Assembly: GCA_030146405.1 (NCBI GenBank)
Contig: JASLBS010000077.1
Span: forward strand, 1-17,357
Reading direction: 5' to 3'
Source of the DNA: Arthrobacter sp.
Lineage (GTDB): Bacteria > Actinomycetota > Actinomycetes > Actinomycetales > Micrococcaceae
Length of the DNA stretch: 17,357 bases
The notes under the pieces were generated by a model. It worked only from the letters and a program-made list of their open reading frames with translations, did not search any database and was not told the DNA's origin. How positions within the stretch are numbered: position 1 is the stretch's first letter; the number at the start of each line of letters is the position of its first letter. A program made the translations under genes and the position numbers. This document shows positions 6,937 through 13,359 of the stretch, piece by piece.

Positions 6937-8241
6937 TCAGTAGGACGGGGCCGCCGGGAGGCTCATATAGCGCTCCAGGGTCGGCAGGCCGTGGGCGCGC
7001 ATCTCCGAGGCGACGGTGAGGCCCACATAGCGCAGGTGCCATGGTTCGTAGGAATACCCGGTGACCGGGGTCTGTCCCCGCGGGTAGCGGATGATGAATC
7101 CGTAGCGCCACGCGTTCTGGGCTGCCCACGCACCGGCAGGTGTCCCCTCGAAACACTCCTGAAGGCCGCAGACCGCATTGGAGTTACCGATGTCGATCGC
7201 GAGACCCGTCTGGTGCTCGCTGTATCCGGGGCGGGCCGAGATGAGATCGGCTGATGTTCTACCGTATCGGGAGACATACGATGCATAGAGATCGGCCTGC
7301 GTGTCGTAGGACCGGTAGCCGCTGATCGGTACCATGGCGATTCCGGCCTTCCGCGCGTCGGAGAGAAGCCGGGTGAACTGCTGCGCCGCGTCACTGCGCA
7401 GCAGGTGCCCTTCCACCCCTACGAGCGGATCAGGCAGGTAGCGCACAGGGTTCAGCGGGCGGCGCTTGTTCACGACGACGACGGAGGACGAGGGGACGTC
7501 GATATCCCGCGACACCCGTGCGCCTCCCGTCGAGGTCCAGGAGATCCTGCCCCTCTGGTACGACTGGACGCAGGTTCCCGCAGCGCAGGCTTCGTTCGAC
7601 ACCGGATAACCGAGTGCCCCGTTCTCGAAGCCGTTGACCGCCCAGGCCGCCCTGATGCCGCCCTTGCTGATCCGGGCTCCGCTCGCGGGCGACCACATGA
7701 CGGCACCGCCCTGGTAGTTCTGGTAGCACCCGCCTCCGCGCAGTCCGCAGACCTCGTTCGTCGTCGGGTAGCCCAGGGTTCCGCGCTCGAAGCCGGATGC
7801 CGCCCATGCTGTCCGGATGGCACCCGTGCTGATGCGCGCTCCGGTTGCCGGCGACCAGATGATGGCCCCGCCCTGATAACCCTGGTAGCAGCCCCCGTTG
7901 CGCAGTCCGCACACCTCCGAAGTGGTCGGATAGCCGAGCACTCCGTTCTCGGACCGGTACGAGCGCCAGGTCTGCCGGATGGCACCCCAGGACGGTTGGG
8001 CTCCTGACGCCGGTGACCAGACGATCGCTCCCCGCTGGTAGGTGCGGTAGCAACCGCCCGCCCGCAGTCCGCACACCTCTGCGCCCGTAGGCGCTCCGAG
8101 TACCCCTTTGCTGCCACCGAGCTCCGCATACTTCGTGTCGATGGCCGACACGGCCTGGGCTGTCGGTGCACCGACGACGCCACCGAGCAGGAGCAGCACA
8201 GAGGTCAGCAGGACGAGCAGATGCGCGAGCATGCGCGACAA
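6937..8241 (-). CDS. Secreted D-alanyl-D-alanine carboxypeptidase (VanY type) with four LGFP repeats
   Basis: About 434 aa. After a signal peptide (hydrophobic run LVLLTSVLLLLGG, cleavage near APTAQA) come four LGFP-type repeats with a 54-residue period, each with a VLG(Y/A)P...EVCGL...GGCYQ.YQ.GAI.WSP.(S/T)GA pattern. The C-terminal third is a VanY/M15B peptidase domain with the zinc motifs SEHQTGLAID (His343, Asp350) and EPWH (Glu399, His402). The enzyme should trim the terminal D-alanine of peptidoglycan stem peptides outside the cell, with the repeats binding the wall. The start is uncertain. I prefer TTG at 8241, which has GGGAG at good spacing. ATG at 8232 and TTG at 8271 are alternatives that change only the signal-peptide front. 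Confidence 0.88.
   Translation of the reverse strand: MSRMLAHLLVLLTSVLLLLGGVVGAPTAQAVSAIDTKYAELGGSKGVLGAPTGAEVCGLRAGGCYRTYQRGAIVWSPASGAQPSWGAIRQTWRSYRSENGVLGYPTTSEVCGLRNGGCYQGYQGGAIIWSPATGARISTGAIRTAWAASGFERGTLGYPTTNEVCGLRGGGCYQNYQGGAVMWSPASGARISKGGIRAAWAVNGFENGALGYPVSNEACAAGTCVQSYQRGRISWTSTGGARVSRDIDVPSSSVVVVNKRRPLNPVRYLPDPLVGVEGHLLRSDAAQQFTRLLSDARKAGIAMVPISGYRSYDTQADLYASYVSRYGRTSADLISARPGYSEHQTGLAIDIGNSNAVCGLQECFEGTPAGAWAAQNAWRYGFIIRYPRGQTPVTGYSYEPWHLRYVGLTVASEMRAHGLPTLERYMSLPAAPSY
7561..8130 (-). repeat. Tandem LGFP-coding repeats, 162-bp period
   Basis: The four 54-codon LGFP units are also visible as DNA repeats. For example, CGCAGTCCGCACACCTC or a one-base variant recurs in the + strand near 7739, 7899 and 8063. 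The fourth unit (lowest coordinates) is the most divergent and lacks the CGLR...GGCY block. Boundaries are approximate. Confidence 0.75.
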
Positions 8242-8317
8242 GGTGTCTCCCGAGGTTGGATGTGAGCTCAAGGCTAGGCCCGGCGGCGTGGGGCCACAAG
8301 ACCTGCCGCCGTCGACG

Positions 8318-8355
8318 ACGAAGCGCTCCGCCGGGAGTTCGGCGGAGCGCTTCGT
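8318..8355 (-). terminator. Strong hairpin at the 3' end of ssrA
   Basis: A 15-bp perfect stem (8318-8332 with 8341-8355) has an 8-nt loop and begins a few bases after the tmRNA 3' end. No T-run follows on either side, which is common for actinobacterial hairpin terminators. It would also shield the carboxypeptidase gene from read-through, leaving that gene to its own promoter. Confidence 0.65.
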
Positions 8356-8361
8356 GGAGAG

Positions 8362-8726
8362 TGGAGATGGCGGGAATTGAACCCGCGTCCGATGCAGTGT
8401 AGTCAGGGCTTCTCCGGGCGCAGTTTGCGTCGGTTTTTCTCGGCTTCAGCCATCGTGCAAACTGGTGGCTGCCAAGCCCAGTTGTATTAGAGTCCCCCCG
8501 GTCCCTACAACGAGGACCGGGAGCAGTGGCCCTCTAAATGACGCCAGTATCCGGGGCGAGAGCAAACCCGGGCTGACGGACTAGCTAGGCTGCTTAGGCA
8601 GCGAGAGCGAAGTCAGTGCGCTTTTGTTCGGCACTTATTGTTTTACAGGGAGCGTTCACGAGATAACCCTGTATCCTCGGCCCGCTTCCCCTGTCGCGAC
8701 CAACATCGTCGAAACCTGTCATCCCC
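8362..8726 (-). ncRNA. ssrA: Transfer-messenger RNA (tmRNA)
   Basis: On the minus strand the RNA starts GGGGATG (from 8726) and ends with a T-arm (GGGTTCAATTCCCGCC) and the acceptor strand CATCTCC plus discriminator A (8369-8362). The seven acceptor pairs close with one G-U. CCA is not encoded. A GACAGGTTTCGAC segment follows the 5' end, as in other tmRNAs. The internal frame encodes the tag AEQKRTDFALAA then TAA. tmRNA rescues stalled ribosomes with SmpB and marks the nascent protein for degradation. smpB lies just upstream on the same strand. Confidence 0.95.
8594..8632 (-). other. tmRNA proteolysis-tag reading frame
   Basis: Thirteen codons, GCC GAA CAA AAG CGC ACT GAC TTC GCT CTC GCT GCC TAA, give AEQKRTDFALAA. 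The ALAA end is the ClpXP-type degron, and KRTDFALAA matches tags of high-GC actinobacteria. Confidence 0.9.
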
Positions 8727-8775
8727 TATGCAGTTGTCAAGCTGCGTTCACCGGTTCCATCCGGCGAACTCGACC

Positions 8776-8781
8776 AGTCTA
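8776..8781 (-). promoter_or_regulatory. Putative -10 box of ssrA
   Basis: On the minus strand TAGACT (TAnnnT) lies about 50 nt upstream of the mature 5' end, leaving a short leader for RNase P to remove. A TGTGTT about 16 nt further upstream is a weak -35. A TTGACA nearer the RNA has no -10 at proper distance. Confidence 0.3.
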
Positions 8782-8842
8782 ACGCACCCTCACGGGGAAC
8801 ACAGCTTCGCCGGCTCCGCCCCGAGCGAAAGTCATCCGATCG

Positions 8843-9316
8843 TCAGGCGCCGAGGTTCTTCTCCCGCATGGCGCGCAGTGCCTCACGATTGTCCTGCTTC
8901 TCCCGCAGTGTCTGCCGCTTGTCGTAATCTCGTTTACCGCGGGCCACCGCGATCTCCACCTTGGCCCTCCCGTTGAGGAAGTAGAGCTGCAACGGCACGA
9001 GGGTGAACCCCGATTCACGGATCTTCTGCGAGATCTTCGTGAGTTCCTCCCGGTGAAGGAGCAGTTTCCGACGCCGTCGCGCAGCATGGTTGGTCCAGCT
9101 CCCCTGGGAGTACTCGGAGATGTGGATCCCCTCGAGCCAGAGTTCGTCGTTGTAGAAGATGGCGAAACCGTCCACCAGGGAGGCCCGCCCGGCGCGGAGC
9201 GACTTGACCTCGGTTCCCATCAGGGCGAGACCGGCTTCGTAGGTGTCGAGCACCGCGTAGTCGTGGAAGGCCTTCCGATTGGTGGCCACGACTTTCCGGC
9301 CACTTTCCTTCGGCAC
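8843..9316 (-). CDS. smpB: SsrA-binding protein SmpB
   Basis: A 157-aa RNA-binding protein, near the family's usual 150-160. Recognisable blocks are VVATNRKAFHDYAVLDTYEAGLALMGTEVKSLR near the N-terminus, the central ISEYSQGSWTNHAARRRRKLLLH, and the basic tail GKRDYDKRQTLREKQDNREALRAM. SmpB carries tmRNA into the empty A site of stalled ribosomes. The start is GTG at 9316 with AAGGAG six bases upstream. The longer frame from 9376 begins inside a likely -10 box (TAGGAT, 9381-9376 on this strand) and lacks conservation. The gene is 116 bp upstream of the tmRNA 5' end, and 132 bp separate it from prfB. Confidence 0.95.
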   Translation of the reverse strand: MPKESGRKVVATNRKAFHDYAVLDTYEAGLALMGTEVKSLRAGRASLVDGFAIFYNDELWLEGIHISEYSQGSWTNHAARRRRKLLLHREELTKISQKIRESGFTLVPLQLYFLNGRAKVEIAVARGKRDYDKRQTLREKQDNREALRAMREKNLGA

Positions 9317-9375
9317 GGCAAACTCCTTCGCAGAACTGCTGCGGGCGGTGGCCCGCGAGTGGACAGTGCCTACCA

Positions 9376-9381
9376 TCCTAC
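9376..9381 (-). promoter_or_regulatory. Putative -10 box of smpB
   Basis: TAGGAT on the minus strand fits TAnnnT, with a weak AGTGGA about 17 nt further upstream. It would give smpB its own promoter and a leader of roughly 50 nt containing the AAGGAG ribosome site. Confidence 0.35.
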
Positions 9382-9448
9382 GACCTGGGGCGGACGGTCC
9401 ACTCGTACCGCTCCGGTCCGGGTCCTGCTCCGGGCGGCTACGCGGATG

Positions 9449-10564
9449 TCAGCCGGCGTCGTTGCGGTTGTTCGTCCGCCACCGGATGCCTGCGTCGATG
9501 AAGTCGTCGATCTCGCCGTCGAGTACCGAAGAGGTGTTCCCCACCTCGTGGTTGGTGCGGAGATCCTTCACCATCTGGTACGGGTTCAGCACGTAGGAGC
9601 GCATCTGGTCGCCCCAGGAGGCCTTGATGTCTCCGGCGAAGGCCTTCTTCTCGGCGTCCTCCTGCTCCTTCTTCAGCAGCAGGAGTCGCGACTGCAGCAC
9701 GCGCATGGCCGCTGCGCGGTTCTGGATCTGCGACTTCTCGTTCTGCATGGACACCACCACGCCCGTGGGGAGGTGGGTCAGCCGTACCGCGGAGTCCGTG
9801 GTGTTGACCGACTGCCCGCCGGGGCCCGAGGAGCGGAAGACATCCACCCGGATCTCGTTGTCCGGCACCTCGATGACATCGGTCTGCTCGATGAGGGGGA
9901 TCACCTCGACCGCGGCGAAGGACGTCTGACGGCGCCCCTGGTTGTCGAAGGGGCTGATGCGCACGAGGCGGTGGGTACCGGCCTCCACGGAGAGGGTGCC
10001 GAACGCATAAGGGGCCTTGACTTCGAAAGTCGCCGATTTCAGCCCGGCCTCCTCCGCGTAGGAGGTGTCGAGGACCTGCGTGGCGTAGCCGTGGCGCTCG
10101 GCCCACCGCAGGTACATCCGCAGGAGCATCTCCGCGAAGTCCGCGGCGTCTACGCCTCCGGCTCCGGAGCGGATGGTGACCACGGCCTCGCGTTCGTCCC
10201 ACTCCCCGGCCAGCAGCGTGACGATCTCCAGGTCGTCGAGGGACTTCCCGAGTGCTGCCAGCTCCCTCTCGGCCTCGGCGAGGGAGTCCTCGTCGCCCTC
10301 CTCCTGCCCCAGCTGCACGAGCACCTCGAGGTCGTCTATGCGGCCCTCGAGCGTCTCCAGCCGTTCGAGGGCGGACTGTCGGTGCGAGAGCTTCGAGGTC
10401 ACCTTCTGGGCAGCGGCGGGGTCGTCCCACAGGTCCGGGGCGCCCGCTTCCTCGCTCAGTTCCGCGATGTCCTTGCGGATCCCCTCGACGTCGGAGACCT
10501 GCTCGATGGACTGGTACTTGGCGCGGAGGGCGCGGATCTCTGCGGGAAAATCGATGGTTGCCAT
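9449..10564 (-). CDS. prfB: Peptide chain release factor 2
   Basis: A 371-aa release factor that ends translation at UGA and UAA. It has the stop-codon recognition tripeptide SPF (204-206) and the catalytic GGQ (249-251) in SSGPGGQSVN, which triggers peptidyl-tRNA hydrolysis. The frame is continuous, with no internal UGA and no programmed +1 shift as in E. coli prfB. ATG at 10564 has GGAG five to six bases upstream. It lies head-to-tail with smpB, without the ftsE/ftsX genes that I recall between them in many actinobacteria. Confidence 0.95.
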   Translation of the reverse strand: MATIDFPAEIRALRAKYQSIEQVSDVEGIRKDIAELSEEAGAPDLWDDPAAAQKVTSKLSHRQSALERLETLEGRIDDLEVLVQLGQEEGDEDSLAEAERELAALGKSLDDLEIVTLLAGEWDEREAVVTIRSGAGGVDAADFAEMLLRMYLRWAERHGYATQVLDTSYAEEAGLKSATFEVKAPYAFGTLSVEAGTHRLVRISPFDNQGRRQTSFAAVEVIPLIEQTDVIEVPDNEIRVDVFRSSGPGGQSVNTTDSAVRLTHLPTGVVVSMQNEKSQIQNRAAAMRVLQSRLLLLKKEQEDAEKKAFAGDIKASWGDQMRSYVLNPYQMVKDLRTNHEVGNTSSVLDGEIDDFIDAGIRWRTNNRNDAG

Positions 10565-10673
10565 GGTTGCTCCAGCCTACGTCATCGAGGTGGTCGGACC
10601 GCGAGCGCGGGAGATCAAGGAGGGCTCGTAGCGGCGCCTACCGCGAGCGGGTCGAGCATCAACGGGCCGAGCA

Positions 10674-11180
10674 TCAGCGGGTCAGTTCGGTCCGGGCATC
10701 TGCCTGGGCCACGATGGGTATTCCGGCGGGCACGAGGAAGTTCACGATCGGTGGGCGTACGACGGCGGTGAGGACCACCCGTGCCGTCCGGCCGTCGGGT
10801 GCCCCGGTGGCAGGATCGACGGCCAGGAGCTCGAACCGGTCCCCGGCGCCGATCGCGGTGAGGTACGCCGTCGTCGAGTCCGTCACCCGCGCGCCGTCCA
10901 GGGTGGGGAGCGGCGGTGCCGCACCAGGGCCACCGGTGCCGACGTCGATGCTGTAGTTGTCCGCAGCGGCGAGTGCCGCTCCGTCCGCAGCGGACAACAG
11001 TTTCTTGTGCTCGATGTAGACGGCGGACACCGCGAGCACCACGGTCACCACCAGGAGGGAGACCAGGAGGTACCCGATGATCAGTACGCCCACCTGTCCC
11101 GCGTCGGGCTCGACGGCGGAGTCACGTGGGCGCCTCCGTGGATGTACTCCCGCAACACGATCCCTCGGCCGGATGCTCAT
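10674..11180 (-). CDS. TadG-like pilus-locus protein (Flp/Tad TadE/G-like N-terminal region)
   Basis: A 168-aa protein with a basic N-terminus, a transmembrane helix (VGVLIIGYLLVSLLVVTVVLAVSAVYI, about residues 30-56) followed by EHKKLLSAADGAALAAA, the pattern of the N-terminal TadE/G-like (Tad) domain. The rest should lie outside the membrane. Such proteins are minor pseudopilins or assembly factors of the Tad pilus. Start ATG at 11180 overlaps the preceding stop by 4 bp (ATGA), which decides against the longer frame from 11318. It is the last gene of the locus. Confidence 0.8.
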   Translation of the reverse strand: MSIRPRDRVAGVHPRRRPRDSAVEPDAGQVGVLIIGYLLVSLLVVTVVLAVSAVYIEHKKLLSAADGAALAAADNYSIDVGTGGPGAAPPLPTLDGARVTDSTTAYLTAIGAGDRFELLAVDPATGAPDGRTARVVLTAVVRPPIVNFLVPAGIPIVAQADARTELTR

Positions 11181-11734
11181 CCGAACCGCTCCACGATCTG
11201 CACCGCAACGGCGTCGACGGTCGCGACCGATGGGTTGGATCCCATGAAATCCGGAAGCAGCGGAAGCGGGACATCCAGCCGCACCATCACCTGCACGCTG
11301 GATCCCGGCGTCAGGCACTCGGCATCACACGTGATCTCGATCGAGGCCTGCTCCTCGGCGAAGTGGAAGTCCGAGAGCGTGAGGAGAGCTGCAGCCCTGG
11401 CGCGGGCGTGCGCCTCCTCCGCGGTCGGTGCGGCCACGAACACCTTCGCGGCCTGATCGGCGGCACCGACCACGGCGAAGGACCCGCCCTGCAGCTGGCC
11501 CACCGTGAGGACCAAGTAGACCACCGGGATCAGGAGCAGGACGCCCAGGACGACGAACTCCAGCACGGCGCTACCCTCCTCGGCGTCGTGCTCCGAGGCC
11601 GGAGCTCCCTCGGACATCAGCTGCCGGAGCCTCGCCGTCCAGAGTGCGCCGCGGCCCGCACTCCTCCGCCGTTCATCGACCGACGGGTGGCCAGCGGTCG
11701 GCTTGACGTCCGGCTCAGGACGGTAGGGCAGCAT
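11177..11734 (-). CDS. TadE-like pseudopilin
   Basis: A 185-aa protein with one membrane helix (GSAVLEFVVLGVLLLIPVVYLVLTVGQLQGG, about 54-84) of the TadE type, where the Glu of VLEF corresponds to the conserved acidic residue near a prepilin cleavage site. The long part after it would be extracytoplasmic and contains two cysteines (CDAEC). The start at 11734 is favoured by GGAGG nine bases upstream and a 20-bp overlap with the previous gene. An internal ATG at 11617 (MSEGAPAS) would give a 146-aa form closer to typical TadE length. It overlaps the TadG-like gene by 4 bp. Confidence 0.8.
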   Translation of the reverse strand: MLPYRPEPDVKPTAGHPSVDERRRSAGRGALWTARLRQLMSEGAPASEHDAEEGSAVLEFVVLGVLLLIPVVYLVLTVGQLQGGSFAVVGAADQAAKVFVAAPTAEEAHARARAAALLTLSDFHFAEEQASIEITCDAECLTPGSSVQVMVRLDVPLPLLPDFMGSNPSVATVDAVAVQIVERFG

Positions 11735-12170
11735 GTCCTCGCACCTCCATCACCCCTCCGGGTCCCACCAGTCCGATCACGGGCAGAGGTGCGCGCACCA
11801 CCACCTCGAGAGTCACAACGCCGTCCAGCGTGCTCCGGCCGACCGTGACGTCGGAGCTGTAGGTCTCGGAGAGGGAGCCTCGGATCAACTCCTCCGTCCT
11901 CGAGGCCGCGTCCTGCGGATCACGGTCCGCGAGCGCACCGTGGCGGGCCCCCGAGGACGCCGCATCGATCAGGGTGTTGCGGACATGCAGCACGAGGGTG
12001 AGTTGCAGGATCCCCACGAAGATGACCGTCAACAGCCCGCCGATCAGCGCGAAGTCCACCACCGTGGCACCGCGCTCATGCTCATGCTCATGCTCATGCT
12101 CATGCTCATGCTCATGCTCATGCGATCCCGACCCGGATCTACCCGGAACTACGGCGTACGCTCGGGTCAC
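11715..12170 (-). CDS. TadE-like pseudopilin with N-terminal His-Glu repeat
   Basis: A 151-aa protein. Residues 17-32 are eight consecutive His-Glu pairs, followed by RGATVVDFALIGGLLTVIFVGILQLTLVLHVR (about 33-64), a TadE-type helix with the acidic residue (VVDF) near its start. The remainder should be extracytoplasmic. GTG at 12170 follows directly on the TAG of the small-protein remnant (12171-12173), so the two genes were coupled. The His-Glu run is on the cytoplasmic or pre-cleavage side and is absent from TadE proteins I know. It could bind metal or be a neutral result of repeat expansion. Confidence 0.78.
   Translation of the reverse strand: MTRAYAVVPGRSGSGSHEHEHEHEHEHEHEHERGATVVDFALIGGLLTVIFVGILQLTLVLHVRNTLIDAASSGARHGALADRDPQDAASRTEELIRGSLSETYSSDVTVGRSTLDGVVTLEVVVRAPLPVIGLVGPGGVMEVRGHAALPS
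12075..12122 (-). repeat. Hexanucleotide tandem repeat, 8 copies, encoding (His-Glu)8
   Basis: Eight perfect copies of CTCATG on the + strand, read as CAT-GAG on the minus strand. The unit is two codons, so copy-number changes alter the His-Glu run by one pair without shifting the frame. Confidence 0.97.
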
Positions 12171-12281
12171 CTAGCGGGAGACCTGGTCGATGGCCGAATT
12201 GAACAATCCCTCGAGTGCCGGCCCGGCGATGGCGAGCAGTGCGGCGACGAGGACGGCCAACATGAGCGTGATCATCACCCA
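12171..12281 (-). pseudogene. Small Tad-locus membrane protein, 3' fragment (cut by inversion)
   Basis: Minus-strand codons give W-VMITLMLAVLVAALLAIAGPALEGLFNSAIDQVSR then TAG at 12171. There is no in-frame start with a ribosome site here, because upstream sequence (above 12281) belongs to inverted tadC. The matching 5' part is on the opposite strand at 12651-12758. Rejoined at the shared TGG codon, it makes a 71-aa protein with two hydrophobic segments. It sits where a small Flp-like or accessory protein is found before tadE in actinobacterial Tad loci. I cannot say whether it is the pilin itself. Confidence 0.8.
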
Positions 12282-12619
12282 GCGGCGAGCTCGCCGGTGA
12301 GTTCGGGTTGGTCCTGGCCGAGACGCGTGCGGGCAAGCCGCTGGTGGAAGCGCTGCAGCAGTTCTCGAACCTCACCCGTCTGGTTCCGTTGGCCCGCTTC
12401 GTGGACGGCATCACCGTTGCCGTGCAGCGTGGGACGCCGTTGGCCGATGTGCTCCGCGCCCATGCCCAGGACGTTAGGGACCTCGCCAAGCGTGAGCTCA
12501 TGGAATCCGCCGGGAAGAAGGAGATCGCGATAATGGTGCCCCTCGTGTTCGGCGTCCTTCCCCTCACCGTCCTCTTCGCCGTCTACCCAGGAATCACCCT
12601 CATCAATCTCGGTTTCTGA
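12281..12619 (+). pseudogene. tadC: tadC, 3' fragment in inverted orientation
   Basis: Plus-strand codons from AGC at 12281 read SGELAGEFGLVLAETRAGKPLVEAL ... LTVLFAVYPGITLINLGF and stop at TGA 12617-12619. This is the C-terminal half of the type II secretion F (GspF/TadC) domain, with its final membrane helix. It has no start codon of its own at the correct place, and an in-frame TGA lies shortly upstream. The N-terminal half is on the minus strand at 12757-13359. Together they give 313 aa, normal for TadC. Confidence 0.9.
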
Positions 12620-12650
12620 TCCATCCACCACCAACTGCAGGAGTACTCCC

Positions 12651-12758
12651 ATGAAGAACCCGACCATCGCTCTCCGCCTCGTCATCCTCGTGATGACCGC
12701 AGTCTCCGCCCTGCTGACAGTGTCCGAGGACCGCGAGCGCGGTGACGTACTTGGGTGG
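12651..12758 (+). pseudogene. Small Tad-locus membrane protein, 5' fragment in inverted orientation
   Basis: ATG at 12651, preceded by GGAG about seven bases upstream, begins MKNPTIALRLVILVMTAVSALLT (a hydrophobic segment) then VSEDRERGDVLGW up to the breakpoint codon TGG. Past the junction the frame continues into antisense tadC for about 21 residues and stops near 12824. In the undisturbed order this gene followed tadC by 31 bp and continued into the fragment at 12171-12281. Confidence 0.8.
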
Positions 12759-13359
12759 CGGTCCTGCAGATGCGTTCGAGTGCTCCGGTGGTGCTCTCCC
12801 CCGCTGAGACGGCGAGCGCCATGAGTTCCGCCAGGCTCGGGAACTCCGCGAGCATCCCTGCCTCACGTCGCCTGATGTCTGCGGACAGCAGGTAGTCACG
12901 CCCTACGAAGCCCAGCACGGCGCAGGCGAGGATGATCACCACGGCCAGGGGGACGTTGATCGACCCCGAGGCCGCGAGAAGTACGGTGACCACGGTGGAG
13001 AGCCCCAGTGCACCTGCAGCCCAGAGCAGCTGCTGTGCTCGGAAATCGGTGGTGCTCTGTCCCTTGCCTGCTTGCGCGAGGCGTCGCGCCAGATCTGCCG
13101 ATGCCGGGTTGAAACGGTGGGACCAGGCCACGGCATCGGCGAACAAGGGGCGGAGGATGCGCTCCAATGGTCCGAACGGCGTGACATTGGCCGGGCCCGC
13201 CGCGAGGAGCCTGGACCGCACGTCCACCGCCCGGAGCTGAGGAGCGATGCGCTCGGTCAGGGTCACAGGTCGCATGGGAGGTAGTCGGACCAGCACGAGC
13301 CACAACCCGGCACCCAGAACGAGTCCGCACAGCGCCGCGAGCGCGAGGACCGGCGTCAT
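12757..13359 (-). pseudogene. tadC: tadC, 5' fragment (N-terminal part)
   Basis: ATG at 13359 overlaps the tadB stop by 4 bp. It encodes 201 residues with a membrane helix at the start (VLALAALCGLVLGAGLWLVLV), two more near 115-160, and the start of the F domain (AGMLAEFPSLAELMALAVSAGESTTGALERICRTA). After GCC at 12759-12757 the frame enters the inverted block and runs about 24 antisense codons to a stop at 12682. TadC and TadB form the inner-membrane platform of the Tad pilus. Without the second half no functional platform is expected. Confidence 0.9.

Larger units (their letters stand above)
12279..12758. other. Inverted DNA segment disrupting tadC and the adjacent small gene
   Basis: All Tad genes run on the minus strand except this roughly 480-bp block, which carries the tadC 3' end, a 31-bp spacer and the small-gene 5' end on the plus strand. 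The breakpoints share a 3-bp core, CCA at 12279-12281 and TGG at 12756-12758. Reversing the block at these cores gives ACC GCC AGC GGC across the tadC joint and CTT GGG TGG GTG ATG across the small-gene joint. Both are in frame with sensible protein sequence. A 14-bp palindrome (12283-12296) lies just inside the left end and a hairpin (12730-12743) just inside the right end. No recombinase gene is visible in the window. Confidence 0.9.

Noticed and set aside
7561..8130. CRISPR-like or satellite repeats
   Set aside because: The 162-bp period is coding and equals the 54-residue LGFP unit.
9053..10771. A 572-codon plus-strand open frame
   Set aside because: It is antisense to smpB and prfB, which have clear family motifs. 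Long antisense frames are expected in high-GC DNA.
12276..12281. Hexamer CACCCA at the left breakpoint with TGGGTG at the right (12752-12757) as the recombination core
   Set aside because: Joining at this hexamer alignment would shift both restored frames. Only the CCA/TGG alignment restores them.
11733..12533. Plus-strand frame with a (Met-Leu)n run
   Set aside because: The Met-Leu run is the reverse strand of the His-Glu repeat, and the frame overlaps real TadE-like genes.
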